A stretch of 64,000 nt of DNA from CAYTBN01 sp964436045 (GTDB lineage Bacteria; Myxococcota_A; UBA796; UBA9615; CAYRNR01), in NCBI GenBank assembly GCA_964436045.1, contig CAYTBN010000012.1, positions 74,410 through 138,409 on the forward strand, given 5' to 3'. The notes below the pieces were generated by a model. The model saw only the letters and a list, made by a program, of their open reading frames with translations, made no database searches and was not told the origin of the DNA. Positions 49,944 to 58,624 of this stretch are shown one piece after another (positions within the stretch are counted from its first letter, which is position 1; each line of letters starts with the position of its first letter). The translations under genes and the position numbers were made by a program.

Positions 49944-51340
49944 CCCTCGTCCGCGTCAACGAACGCAAGGGGATCCACCCCTTCATGGAGGAGACCAACG
50001 TCACCGGTGTGTACCCCCCGTTGGGGGTGTCCTACCTGGCGGGGGCCGCGCGGGCGGCGGGCTATCCGGCGGCCATCGTCGACGCCCACGCGCTGAACCT
50101 GTCCGCGGGTGAGATGGTCCAGACCGTCAGCCGCATCGGCGCCGAGGTGGTCGGCATCACCACCACCACCTTCAACTGGCCGGCCGCCGCCCAGCTCGCG
50201 CGGTCGCTCAAGCGGGCGATCACCGGCGTCCAGGTCTGGGTCGGTGGGCCCCAGCTCTCCCTGTACCCCGACGAGTGTATGGCCGAGACCGCGGTGGACG
50301 CGGCCGTGGTCGGCGAGGGCGACGAGGTGGTGGTGGAGCTCTTGCGGCGGCTCGAGGCGGGCGAGGAGCTGGCCGGGGTGCCCGGCACCCTGGTGCGGGT
50401 GGATGGACAGGTGATCGCCACCCCGGTGGGAGCCCCCATCGCCGACCTCGACTCGCTGCCGATGCCGGCCCTGGACCTGCTGCCGACCCACGCCTACCGG
50501 GCGCTGACCCTGCCGACGCCCTGGGTCTCGATGCTGACCTCCCGCGGCTGTCCCTTCCACTGCCGCTACTGCTCCCAGACCTACGTCGGCGGCAAGTACC
50601 GCCCCCACGGGCCGGAGCGGGTGGTGGACGAGGTGGAGCGGGCGGTGACCCGCTTCCGGGCCCGCGAGGTGGTGTTCTTCGACGAGACCTTCACCCAGCC
50701 CCGCAAGCGGGCGGTGGCCATCGCCGAGGGGATCCTGGCCCGCAATCTGAAGGTCCGCTTCAACATCCGCACCCGCATCGACCGCCTGGACCCGGCGGTG
50801 CTCGAGGCCCTGGCCGCCGCAGGTTGTACGGGCGTCCACGTGGGGGTCGAGGCCGGCAGCATGCGGGTCCAGAAGCTGATGAACAAGAACCTCAACCTGG
50901 AGCGGCTGGCCGGGTCCCTGGCCCAGGCCCAGCGGCTGGGAATAGAGACCCGGGGCTACTTCATGCTCGGCTTCCCTGGCGAGACCCTGGCGGAGATGGA
51001 ACAGACCATCCGCTTCGCCGCCGAGCTGCCCCTGGACTGGGCCAGCTTCACCATCACCACCCCGGCCCCGGGCTCGGACATCTACCGCGACGCGCTGGAC
51101 AGCGGCTTGATCGCCACCGACTACTGGCGGGACTACACCCTGGGTCGCCAGGGGGATGCGCCCGGCTACTTCGTGTCCGACGAGGTGGACGAACGGAAGC
51201 TGGAGCAGCTGCTGCGCAAGGCCTACCGGGTGTTCTACGGCCGACCCCAGCTCATCACCCGCAAGCTTCGAAATCGGAGATTGGTGGCCGAACTCCCCGG
51301 CTCCCTGCGCACGCTGTGGGAGATCAACCGACCGCGATAG
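49925..51340 (+). CDS. B12-binding-domain radical SAM protein (last gene of operon)
   Basis: The 471-residue protein overlaps 48474 by 19 bases. The B12-type domain contains VYPPLGVSYLAGAARAAG and VWVGGPQLSLYPDE. The cluster cysteines are C209, C213 and C216 (SRGCPFHCRYCS). A GYFMLGFPGET segment and the YRVFYGRPQLITRKL tail follow, as in the sister proteins. It closes the operon; the sequence after its stop is not clearly coding and begins the scarred region to 51,940. Confidence 0.86.
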   Translation: MSRPRLTLVRVNERKGIHPFMEETNVTGVYPPLGVSYLAGAARAAGYPAAIVDAHALNLSAGEMVQTVSRIGAEVVGITTTTFNWPAAAQLARSLKRAITGVQVWVGGPQLSLYPDECMAETAVDAAVVGEGDEVVVELLRRLEAGEELAGVPGTLVRVDGQVIATPVGAPIADLDSLPMPALDLLPTHAYRALTLPTPWVSMLTSRGCPFHCRYCSQTYVGGKYRPHGPERVVDEVERAVTRFRAREVVFFDETFTQPRKRAVAIAEGILARNLKVRFNIRTRIDRLDPAVLEALAAAGCTGVHVGVEAGSMRVQKLMNKNLNLERLAGSLAQAQRLGIETRGYFMLGFPGETLAEMEQTIRFAAELPLDWASFTITTPAPGSDIYRDALDSGLIATDYWRDYTLGRQGDAPGYFVSDEVDERKLEQLLRKAYRVFYGRPQLITRKLRNRRLVAELPGSLRTLWEINRPR

Positions 51341-51727
51341 TCTCCGGTCTCGACGGACACGGGTAAAGGTGTCAGGGCGCCAGCCCGTCGAAGATCGCCC
51401 TGATATCCGCGATCGATTGCATGGCCGCATTCTTGTCCGGCGCGTACAGCGCGGTGGCGGTGCACGTTGTAGTTTTATGGATCGGATGGCAAGCGGGGAG
51501 GAGAGCCGGGGGAGAGGGTAAGGCGAGCGCGTCGTTCGCCACCGAGCCCGGCAAGGGGTCAGCCGGGAACACGATTGGCTGTGGGCGCGGCGCGTCGGTG
51601 CGCGCTCGCCAAGCGACTCCTCGTCTTCGCGCGGAGACGCCTCACTCAATTCCAGCACACAGGCGGGACCGCCCGCGTGCAACTGTGAGCCTATGCGATT
51701 CCGGCGAGGGGTTTGCTTACCGAGCGC
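51341..51727. other. Intergenic scar region with a possible gene 3' remnant
   Basis: This 387-base stretch lacks an intact gene. On the minus strand from about 51,480 to 51,372 the frame reads CTATALYAPDKNAAMQSIAD and on to IFDGLAP with a stop, which has the codon pattern of a genuine C-terminus but no family I recognise. The rest includes a short A/T-rich patch (about 51466-51478) and a G+C hairpin GGCGGGACCGCC near 51662. It probably holds remnants of lost genes. Confidence 0.35.
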
Positions 51728-51940
51728 TTACGGAAGCAGCGTGATGTGGATTCGTGAGGCGTCCAGGCGGACGCGGGTCTGGCCCCGCCGCTTCTCCACG
51801 AACCATCCGTCGATCCCCGCGTCGAGCAACATCTGCCGGGTGTCGTAGATCAGCTTGTGCAAGGCGTTGCGCCCCATTTCGCGGGCCCGGGCGGCGCCCC
51901 AGAGCTTGACGCGCAGGTCCCGGTCGTCGACCCAGGCCCC
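51728..51940 (-). pseudogene. C-terminal fragment of a DNA-binding winged-helix-like protein, 5' end missing
   Basis: The last 70 residues of a minus-strand protein are readable: DRDLRVKLWGAAR, then REMGRNALHKLIYDTRQMLL, DGWFVEKRRGQTRVRLD and the TAA at 51730-51728. The pattern resembles the C-terminal winged-helix half of transcriptional regulators in which residues like KLIYDTRQ form the recognition helix, though I cannot name the family with certainty. Upstream of about 51,940 the frame stays open but only as the antisense of the MopE-repeat gene. The protein is therefore headless at that point. Confidence 0.55.
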
Positions 51941-51943
51941 CCG

Positions 51944-53650
51944 GGCATCCACCCCGAGGCGGCCGAAGGGTGCGACGGCGTCGACACCGACTGCGATGGA
52001 GCCCCCGGGGGCGACGAGACCGACGACGACTGCGACGGCGTGATGTCCCTCGACGAGGCGGACGCGGACGGGGACGGCGATCACGCCTGCACGGACTGCG
52101 ACGACGGCGATCCCGCGGTGGAGAGCTTCGACCTGGACGGCGACTTCTTCTCCACCTGCGACGGGGACTGCGACGACTCCCACCCGGCGATAAACCCCTA
52201 CGCCTCGGACTACGTGGGCGACGGGGTCGATCAGAACTGCGACGGGATCGACAACGACTGTGATCCGGTCACCGACGAGGAGGGGGACGTCGATGCCGAT
52301 GGCTTCTCCCTGTGTGACGGCGACTGCGACGACGGCGATGCCGCCACGAGTCCGGCGGCCTACGACGTCTGCGATGGGCTGGACAACGACTGCAACGGCG
52401 CGGCCGACGATCTCTGTGTGGACTGCGGCATCTGGGTGCCCTTCGACGAGCCCAGCATCGCCTCGGCCGTGGCCGGAGCGATCGACGGCGACGTGATCTG
52501 TGTCGCGCCGGACACCCACCCCGGCAGCGTCGATTTCAGCGGCAAGGCGATCCACCTGCTGGGTGTCGGCGGGCCGGCGGTCACGATCCTGGACGGCAAC
52601 GGAACCTCCACCGTCGTGCGGCTGGAGAGCGGGGAGGGACCCGACTCGGTGCTGCAGGGATTCACCCTGACCAACGGCAACGCGGTCGAGGGCGGTGGCG
52701 TCTCGATCCGCACCGGATCCCCGACCCTCGACGACCTGGTGATCGAGGACTGCTCGTCGACCTACGGCGGCGGCCTGTTCCTGGAGAGCACCGCGGCGAC
52801 GATCACCAACACCTGGATCACGGGCAACGCTGGCCTCTACTTCGGCGGCGGGCTCTACGCCAGCGGGGGCTCCCCGCAGCTGGACAACGTGGTCATCCAC
52901 GGCAACAACGGCTACTCGGGCGGCGGCATCTCGGTGGCCAATTCGGGCACCGTGACCGTCACCAACTCCATCGTCTTGGGCAACGAGGCCACCACCGGAT
53001 CCGGCGGCGGTGTCTACATGTCCTACGGGACGCTCGAGATGGAGAACGTCGTGATATCCGGCAACACCAGCGGCGGTTACTACGGCGGCGGGCTGTCCCT
53101 GTCGTATTACGCGACGGTGATCCTGACCAACTCCGCGGTGGTCTCCAACTACGCCTTCTACGGCGGCGGGGTGTACGTCTACTGGGGGTCGACGATGGTC
53201 GCCGCCAACTCCACCTTCACCCACAACTCGGCGTACTACGGCGGGGGCTTCTACGGCTACTACGCCGACATCAGCTTCGTGAACTGCAACACCTGGAACA
53301 ACTCGCCGGAGAACTTCTACTACATGGCCGATCCCACCGGCTATGACGGCAATATCAGCGAGGATCCCCTGTATCTGGACATGAGTGATCCGGACCCGCT
53401 GTACTGGGACCTGCACCTTGGACTGGGCTCGGCACTGGTGGATGCGGGGAACGGAGCCCTCGCCGATCCGGATGGCGGGGCCAGCGATATCGGCAGCTTC
53501 GGCGGTCCGGGCGCGGCCTTCTTCGACCTGGATCTGGACGGCTACCCGCTCTGGTGGCAACCGGGCGAGTACGACGGTCTGCTCTACCCCGCCGACGGCT
53601 GGGATTGCGACGACTTCGACCCCCTGGTCAACGCCGCCAACGGCTGCTGA
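51944..53650 (+). CDS. MopE-repeat/right-handed beta-helix surface protein, 5' end missing
   Basis: Sensible coding begins in mid-repeat at GIHPEAAEGCDGVDTDCDG. The frame upstream to an ATG at 51857 is only the antisense of the fragment at 51728. About 160 residues of calcium- or metal-binding repeats (DADGDGDHACTDCDDGD, CDGIDNDCD, CDGLDNDCN) lead into a right-handed beta-helix of about 350 residues with GGGLY/GGGVY turns. A last CDDFDPLVNAANGC unit ends the protein. Such proteins are normally secreted and surface-attached. Here the signal peptide and first repeats are absent, so the gene is truncated or mis-assembled. Confidence 0.7.
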   Translation, partial: GIHPEAAEGCDGVDTDCDGAPGGDETDDDCDGVMSLDEADADGDGDHACTDCDDGDPAVESFDLDGDFFSTCDGDCDDSHPAINPYASDYVGDGVDQNCDGIDNDCDPVTDEEGDVDADGFSLCDGDCDDGDAATSPAAYDVCDGLDNDCNGAADDLCVDCGIWVPFDEPSIASAVAGAIDGDVICVAPDTHPGSVDFSGKAIHLLGVGGPAVTILDGNGTSTVVRLESGEGPDSVLQGFTLTNGNAVEGGGVSIRTGSPTLDDLVIEDCSSTYGGGLFLESTAATITNTWITGNAGLYFGGGLYASGGSPQLDNVVIHGNNGYSGGGISVANSGTVTVTNSIVLGNEATTGSGGGVYMSYGTLEMENVVISGNTSGGYYGGGLSLSYYATVILTNSAVVSNYAFYGGGVYVYWGSTMVAANSTFTHNSAYYGGGFYGYYADISFVNCNTWNNSPENFYYMADPTGYDGNISEDPLYLDMSDPDPLYWDLHLGLGSALVDAGNGALADPDGGASDIGSFGGPGAAFFDLDLDGYPLWWQPGEYDGLLYPADGWDCDDFDPLVNAANGC

Positions 53651-53654
53651 GTCC

Positions 53655-54341
53655 CTATCGATTTCCCCGAATCGCCGCCAACCAGCGATAGGCCAGATCG
53701 CGCTCCTCACCCTCCTGGATCGGTCCTAACCCGTCGCCGATCCAGCGCACGAAGGTCGCGCTGTTTTCGCTGTCCGAGCGCTCGATGGTGACCACGAATG
53801 CGTCGCCCTCGCCAGCGGGAACCACGACCGTCTCCTGGTCGACGATCTCGGCCACGTCCTCGAACGCGACCTCGCTGCGCAGGGTGCCGGTGGTGCAGTC
53901 GCGCCAGTTACCCTCGAAGACCATCGTCCAGGTCGAGCCCACGTCCGCGTCGGCGGGCCAGATGGTCGGCGGCGACGAGTAGCTCAGGCAGTCGTTGGTG
54001 TCGGCGCCGTCCGAGCGGGATTCGCGGTACAGGCGCACTCCCTCGGCGTCACACTGGTAACAGAGTTCTTTGACCTGGCTTCCGGCCTGGCGGCGCTCGC
54101 AGAACTGGCCCTGGTCAGGGTGGGCGGACACGTCGTAGTCGTCGCCAAATCCGACGCCGTCGAAGTCCAGGGTCAGTCCCCGCTCCAAGAAGGCGTAGCG
54201 CCCACAGTCTCCGTCGAGGACCGGCAGCGGTCCGGGACCGGCCGAGTCGTCGTCGTCGCCCGCCGAGTCGTCGTCGTCGGCGGGGCAGCCGGCCAGACCC
54301 AGTACGAGCGGGAATAGCACGATCCGAAGCAGATTTCGCAT
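53655..54341 (-). CDS. Lipoprotein with DDDDSAG linker
   Basis: ATG 54341 has GGGGAGG upstream and gives a standard lipoprotein signal (FPLVLGLAGC); the longer frame to 54413 has no such features. After the lipidated Cys the chain reads PADDDDSAGDDDDSAG, a tandem acidic linker that also occurs in the ceramidase-like protein at 57271. The rest (about 190 residues) is a Cys-containing, beta-rich region (CYQCDAEGVRLYRESRSDG, TWTMVFEGNW) without a known family. It is probably displayed on the outer membrane. It lies convergent with 51944 and divergent from the MaoC protein 54464. Confidence 0.78.
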   Translation of the reverse strand: MRNLLRIVLFPLVLGLAGCPADDDDSAGDDDDSAGPGPLPVLDGDCGRYAFLERGLTLDFDGVGFGDDYDVSAHPDQGQFCERRQAGSQVKELCYQCDAEGVRLYRESRSDGADTNDCLSYSSPPTIWPADADVGSTWTMVFEGNWRDCTTGTLRSEVAFEDVAEIVDQETVVVPAGEGDAFVVTIERSDSENSATFVRWIGDGLGPIQEGEERDLAYRWLAAIRGNR

Positions 54342-54463
54342 GCCACCTCCCCGGGCTGGTTCGAAACATCCAGTCGCAGGATACCAGTTCCCTTCGGGCT
54401 GGCACGGGGTCACAATAGGCGCCGCTGTCCGCCGGAGGGGGCGGGCGAGAGAGGAACCGGCTC

Positions 54464-55339
54464 ATGAAGCTGGACCCCGGTCTGGTCGGCAAGACACTCG
54501 CAGGCGCCGCCCGGGACGTGAGCTGGCGCCAGACCACCAACTACGCGGCCGCAATCGGCGACGCCAACCCCCGCTATCTGGACGACACGCGCCGCGGCGG
54601 CATCGTCGCCCAGCCACTGTTCGCCGCGGCCGTGACCTGGCCGGTTCTCTCCCAGTTCAACCTGCAGCTCGGTGGCGCGATCCCGCCCCAGGTGCTGCCC
54701 ACCGTGGTCCACGCCAGCGAGCACCTGCAGTTCCACCGCCTGATCCAGCCCGGAGACCAGCTGCGGGTGGGGGGTGACGTGGCTGCGGTCTTCCCGGGCC
54801 GGTCGGGTACGCGCGTTGTCCTGAGGATGACGGTCACCGACGCGGCCAACATGCCGGTCTTCACCGAGTACGCCTGCGCCATCTGTCGCGGTGTGGGCTG
54901 CGACGGCCCGGGGAGCGGCCAGGACGACCTGCCCGATGTACCGCGCTTCGACGAGCCCGACTCGCCCATCTGGACCGTCGACATCGACGTGCCGGTACAG
55001 ATGCCCTTCCTGTACGACGGGTGCAGCGACATCTCCTTCCCGATCCACACGTCGGTGCGCTTTGCCCGCGCCGCCGGTTTCCCCAACATCATCCTGCAGG
55101 GCACGGCCACCCTGGCGATGGCCGCCCGCGAGCTGATCAACCGCGAAGGGGACGGGGATCCGGGCCGCCTCAATGAGATCGCCTGCCGCTTCACGGGGGT
55201 GGTCCTGCCGGGCAACCCGATCCGGCTGCAGCTGCTGCGCAAGGACCGCTCGGCCAAGCGCGGCGCCCAGCTGGCCTTCCGCGTGCTCGACACGGCCGGG
55301 AACCCGGTCCTGCGATTCGGCTACGCGCGGATGGAGTAG
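54464..55339 (+). CDS. Double-hotdog MaoC-family hydratase-like protein
   Basis: The 291-residue protein has two hotdog halves. The N-terminal half contains YAAAIGDANPRYLDD, the usual signature without the catalytic His spacing. The C-terminal half carries FARAAGFPNIILQGTATLAMAARELI, reminiscent of the 17-beta-hydroxysteroid dehydrogenase type 4 hydratase, where the HG motif is replaced by QG. A ribosome site GAGAGGAA lies just upstream. It would act on a CoA or ACP thioester, or be a non-catalytic relative, as the altered motif suggests. No partner gene is adjacent. Confidence 0.72.
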   Translation: MKLDPGLVGKTLAGAARDVSWRQTTNYAAAIGDANPRYLDDTRRGGIVAQPLFAAAVTWPVLSQFNLQLGGAIPPQVLPTVVHASEHLQFHRLIQPGDQLRVGGDVAAVFPGRSGTRVVLRMTVTDAANMPVFTEYACAICRGVGCDGPGSGQDDLPDVPRFDEPDSPIWTVDIDVPVQMPFLYDGCSDISFPIHTSVRFARAAGFPNIILQGTATLAMAARELINREGDGDPGRLNEIACRFTGVVLPGNPIRLQLLRKDRSAKRGAQLAFRVLDTAGNPVLRFGYARME

Positions 55340-55348
55340 CCGATCGGG

Positions 55349-57271
55349 CTACCAGCGGGCGTCGATGCGCGCCTGCCCCTCCTGGAGTTTGGTTCCGAAC
55401 AGGTAGGACATCGACACCGTGTCCTCGTAGTGGTCGCCGTCCTCGGTGAGCAGGGAGACGTGGGTGTTGAAGTCGGGCTGGGGCACGATGTAGCCGGCGT
55501 AGGTGTCCAGCATGCCGAGCACGGCTCGGTAGTCGGTGTCCAGCGAGTCCAGCAACGGGGGGACCGCCGGGTCGGGGTTCAGGGTGTAGGGCCAGGCGTG
55601 GATCGCCAGACAGTCGCAGTCACCGAACTCGGTCGTGTCGTTGCAGTCGCTCCACTCCACCTCGTTGCAGTCGGCGTCGTGCTGGGGGAAGTAGGCGCTG
55701 TCGGGGCCGCGGGCCGCCGGATCGTCCACCTCGTCCAGCCAGCGGCTGTCGTCCGCGGGCAGGCCCCACGCGATCTCCGGGAACAGCTCGCCGGGGGCGG
55801 TCACCAGGCCGATGGGGCCCAGCTGGACGCGGAAGGTACGCAGCTCCAGGCAGCCCATCTCGACCTCGCTGGCCTCGGGACACAGCTCGGGGTCGTAGAC
55901 CGCGTCATCGAAGGTGAGGTCGAAGATGCCCATGCCACCCAGCATCTGGAAGCCCACGTTGGTGATCGGTACGTAGAGTGGCTCGCTCTCGACCCGCAGC
56001 GGGGTGGCCTGCACCACTTCCCCGGCCGCCAGCGCCGCCATCGCCGCCTCGGCGATGTGCCAGCCGTGGGAGCGGGTGAACTCCCAGGTCTCGTTGTCGG
56101 GCCACTCGGGCACCGGATCGCCGTCTCCGTCCGTGCGGGTGTCGCCCACCTGCTTGCCGAAGCAGCCGTCGTCGTCCGGATCGGCCACCGCGGCCTCGTC
56201 GCAGGTCTGGAACACATGGACGCCGTCTTCGTCCACCAGCGGCAGATCGCCGCCTCCGGCGGACTGCATGCCACCCAGGCACTCGGGCATGTGCACGGCC
56301 ACGCCACCATATTCCGCATCGAGGACCGTCCGGGTCACGCCGACCCAGTCGGAGGACAGCAGGGTGTTCTCGTCGCCCCATACCTCGGGGTGCTCCGACC
56401 AGTTGGTCCAGGTGAACACGGCCGCGCCGGAATCGCCCACGCCTTGCATCACCAGCAGCTGGTCCGAGACCACCACCGGATTGCGGATGTCGTGGATCGT
56501 CCCGTGCATCTTGTCGGTCGGGTTCTTGCCGCCGAACTTGGCGCCGTTGAAGTAGGGGTCCTGGTCCCGCATCCGCACGGCTCCGACCTTGAAGGTGACC
56601 GGCTCCATCGCGCCGGCCGCGTCTCGCACCGCTTGTTCGATGGCGTCGACCACCCGCTCCTGGTACTCGGGGATCAGGCCAGAAACGGGATCGGCGAAGT
56701 CGTAGGGGTTGCCCCACAGGCCCATGGTGTCCGGCCCCTAGTGGTTGTGGGAGGACGACGCCAGCAGCCGGTCGCCGTCGAAGCCGTCCGCCACGAGCCG
56801 ATCGCGGGCCACGTGGATCCGCTTGTGGGCCAGGCCGACCAGGTCCATGCCCACCAGGGCCAGGTACTCGCCGTCGTGGGACAGCACCACGGCCCGCACG
56901 GTGATCGGATCGTGGACCCCGTTCGCCGGCCGCATCGGCCCGTAGCCGCCGATGAAGATCGCGTCGAACCAGCCATCGCCGTCCACGTCGTCGAAGGGCT
57001 CGCTGCAGTACTCCCCCGTCGCGTCGGGATCGTCCAGGCATCCATCGAAGGTGCCGTCGCCGTTGTGGTCGGTCCAGGTCTCGACCACATCGGGGGTGAC
57101 ATCGATCGAGGCGGCGCCAGCGTAGGTCACGCCGTCGTTCGCCAGGATCATCCCCAGGGGCGCGTCGTCGTCGTCACCGGGACCGGCGCTGTCGTCGTCG
57201 TCTTCCCCCGGACAGCCCACCGCCAGAGCCAGCAGTCCGACCGTGCCCAGTAAAACCAGCTGCCATCGCAT
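55349..57271 (-). pseudogene. Neutral/alkaline ceramidase-like lipoprotein interrupted by one in-frame TAG
   Basis: One reading frame spans 641 codons, broken only by a TAG at 56740-56738. Start ATG 57271 follows GGGGGAGG and gives a lipobox ending at C20, then DDDDSAGPGDDDD. The ceramidase N-terminal pattern is clear: AGAASIDVTP, an inserted metal-binding stretch DHNGDGTFDG...DVDGDGWFD, GGYGPMRPANGVHDPITVRA, then LASSSHNH-stop-GPDTMGLWG. Relatives read HxHSGPD here, so the stop replaces the small residue (usually Ser) after the zinc-binding histidines. Enzymes of the family cleave the amide of ceramide. The second part continues undamaged to residue 640. Either a single-base mutation or a sequence error is most likely. 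Confidence 0.8.
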
Positions 57272-57315
57272 GGTTCGTCCTCCCCCGCGCGTGTGGATGC
57301 GCGGCGGGTCCATAT

Positions 57316-58506
57316 CTATCTGGACGATGGCCGTACCGGAGGGCTGTTCGAATACGCGCCCGGGCCGGGTTCGGCGTGCAGGGCAGTCGGGCGCCGGCCC
57401 AGGACCTGCTCGAAGTCGTCACACAGCTGCGCGGCGTATTGCCGGGCGTGGGTCCGCTCGACCGCGTGGATCGTGATCCCGCCAAACCCCCCGCCGGAGA
57501 GACGCGCTCCAACGTGGCCCGGCAGCTCGCGGCCCAGGTCGACCAGGACATCCAGCTCCCGGCAGGAGTTCTCGAAGTACTCGCGGGATGAATCGTGGGA
57601 CTCGTGCATCAACTGGCCGAGCGCGGCAGCGTCGCCGCGGGTCATCGCGACCACGGCCTCCTCCACCCGCCGATTTTCGTGCACCACATGGTGGGCGCGG
57701 CGGTACTGGGAGGGCGACAGCCTCCCGCGGGCGGTGGCGAGCAGGTCCGGGGTCACGTCCCGCAACGTGTCCACCGGATGACCGTCCCGGCGAAGCGCGG
57801 CGGCGGCCCGCTCGCAGGTCGCCCGGCGGTGGGCGTACTCGTCGGACAGGTCGTGGGCCACATGGGAGTTGAACGCCAGGAAGGTCACGCCGTCGGGGAG
57901 GGGGACGTGGGCGTGCCCAAGGGTCCGGAAGTCCAGGCGGACGGCTTGGCCGCTCCGCCCCAGCAGGCTCGACAGCTGGTCCAGCAGCCCGGTGGGCGCG
58001 TTCATGTAGTGGTGCTCCACCCGCTGGCCCAGGCGGGCGATCTCCAGCGGGGGCAGGGTCTCTCCGGCCAGCTCGAGCATCCCGAGGGTCAGGCAGACGG
58101 CCAGCGACGCCGAGCTGCTCATACCCGACGACAGGGGCAGGTCGCCGTCGAAGATGCCGACGAAGGGCGGGACCCGGACGCCGAGTCCCGCCAGCTCCCG
58201 CAGCACACCCGTGCCGTAGCGGACCCAGCCCGGGACCGGGCCGATGGCCCCGTCGAGGGCGAGTACGGCGTCCTCCAGCGGGCGCGCCCGCCACAGCAGT
58301 CGGCTGTCGTCGTCGACCCTCGCCCCGGCGAAGGTCGTCCCTTCGCCCACGGCGTAGCTCAGGGTCAGGCCCCCGTTGTAGTCGGTGTGGTTCCCGAGCA
58401 GCTCCACCCGGCCGGGGGCGAACGCGATCACCTCGGCGGAGCGGCCGAACTGCTCGGGGAACTCCGCCAGCAGTCGCTCGCGGACCGGGACCGGTCGCTC
58501 TTCCAT
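57316..58506 (-). CDS. galK: Galactokinase
   Basis: The 396-residue protein starts at ATG 58506; a GGGAG lies about 13 bases ahead, and a longer frame upstream is not coding-like. GHMP-kinase motifs are present: GRVELLGNHTDYNGG (galactokinase signature), LPLSSGMSSSASLAV for ATP, and GARLSGGGFGG near the end. It phosphorylates galactose to galactose-1-phosphate, the entry to the Leloir pathway and to UDP-galactose for glycan synthesis. No galT or galE is adjacent. It lies divergent from two GT-C-like genes that could use nucleotide or polyprenyl sugars. Confidence 0.93.
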   Translation of the reverse strand: MEERPVPVRERLLAEFPEQFGRSAEVIAFAPGRVELLGNHTDYNGGLTLSYAVGEGTTFAGARVDDDSRLLWRARPLEDAVLALDGAIGPVPGWVRYGTGVLRELAGLGVRVPPFVGIFDGDLPLSSGMSSSASLAVCLTLGMLELAGETLPPLEIARLGQRVEHHYMNAPTGLLDQLSSLLGRSGQAVRLDFRTLGHAHVPLPDGVTFLAFNSHVAHDLSDEYAHRRATCERAAAALRRDGHPVDTLRDVTPDLLATARGRLSPSQYRRAHHVVHENRRVEEAVVAMTRGDAAALGQLMHESHDSSREYFENSCRELDVLVDLGRELPGHVGARLSGGGFGGITIHAVERTHARQYAAQLCDDFEQVLGRRPTALHAEPGPGAYSNSPPVRPSSR

Positions 58507-58624
58507 CGTCGTCGCGTCTCCCTCGGTCGGCAAGGAAACCACAGCTTCGGGAGCAAGGCGAGGGTGCCCCGGATTGGCGCTTGCCCGGCGTGGGAGCGAT
58601 ACTCGGCCGCATTCGGGAACGGGG

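Noticed and set aside
51945..53710. Minus-strand frame continuing the regulator fragment
   Set aside because: Beyond about 51,940 the translation is the antisense of the DxDGDG repeats; only the last 70 residues look genuine.
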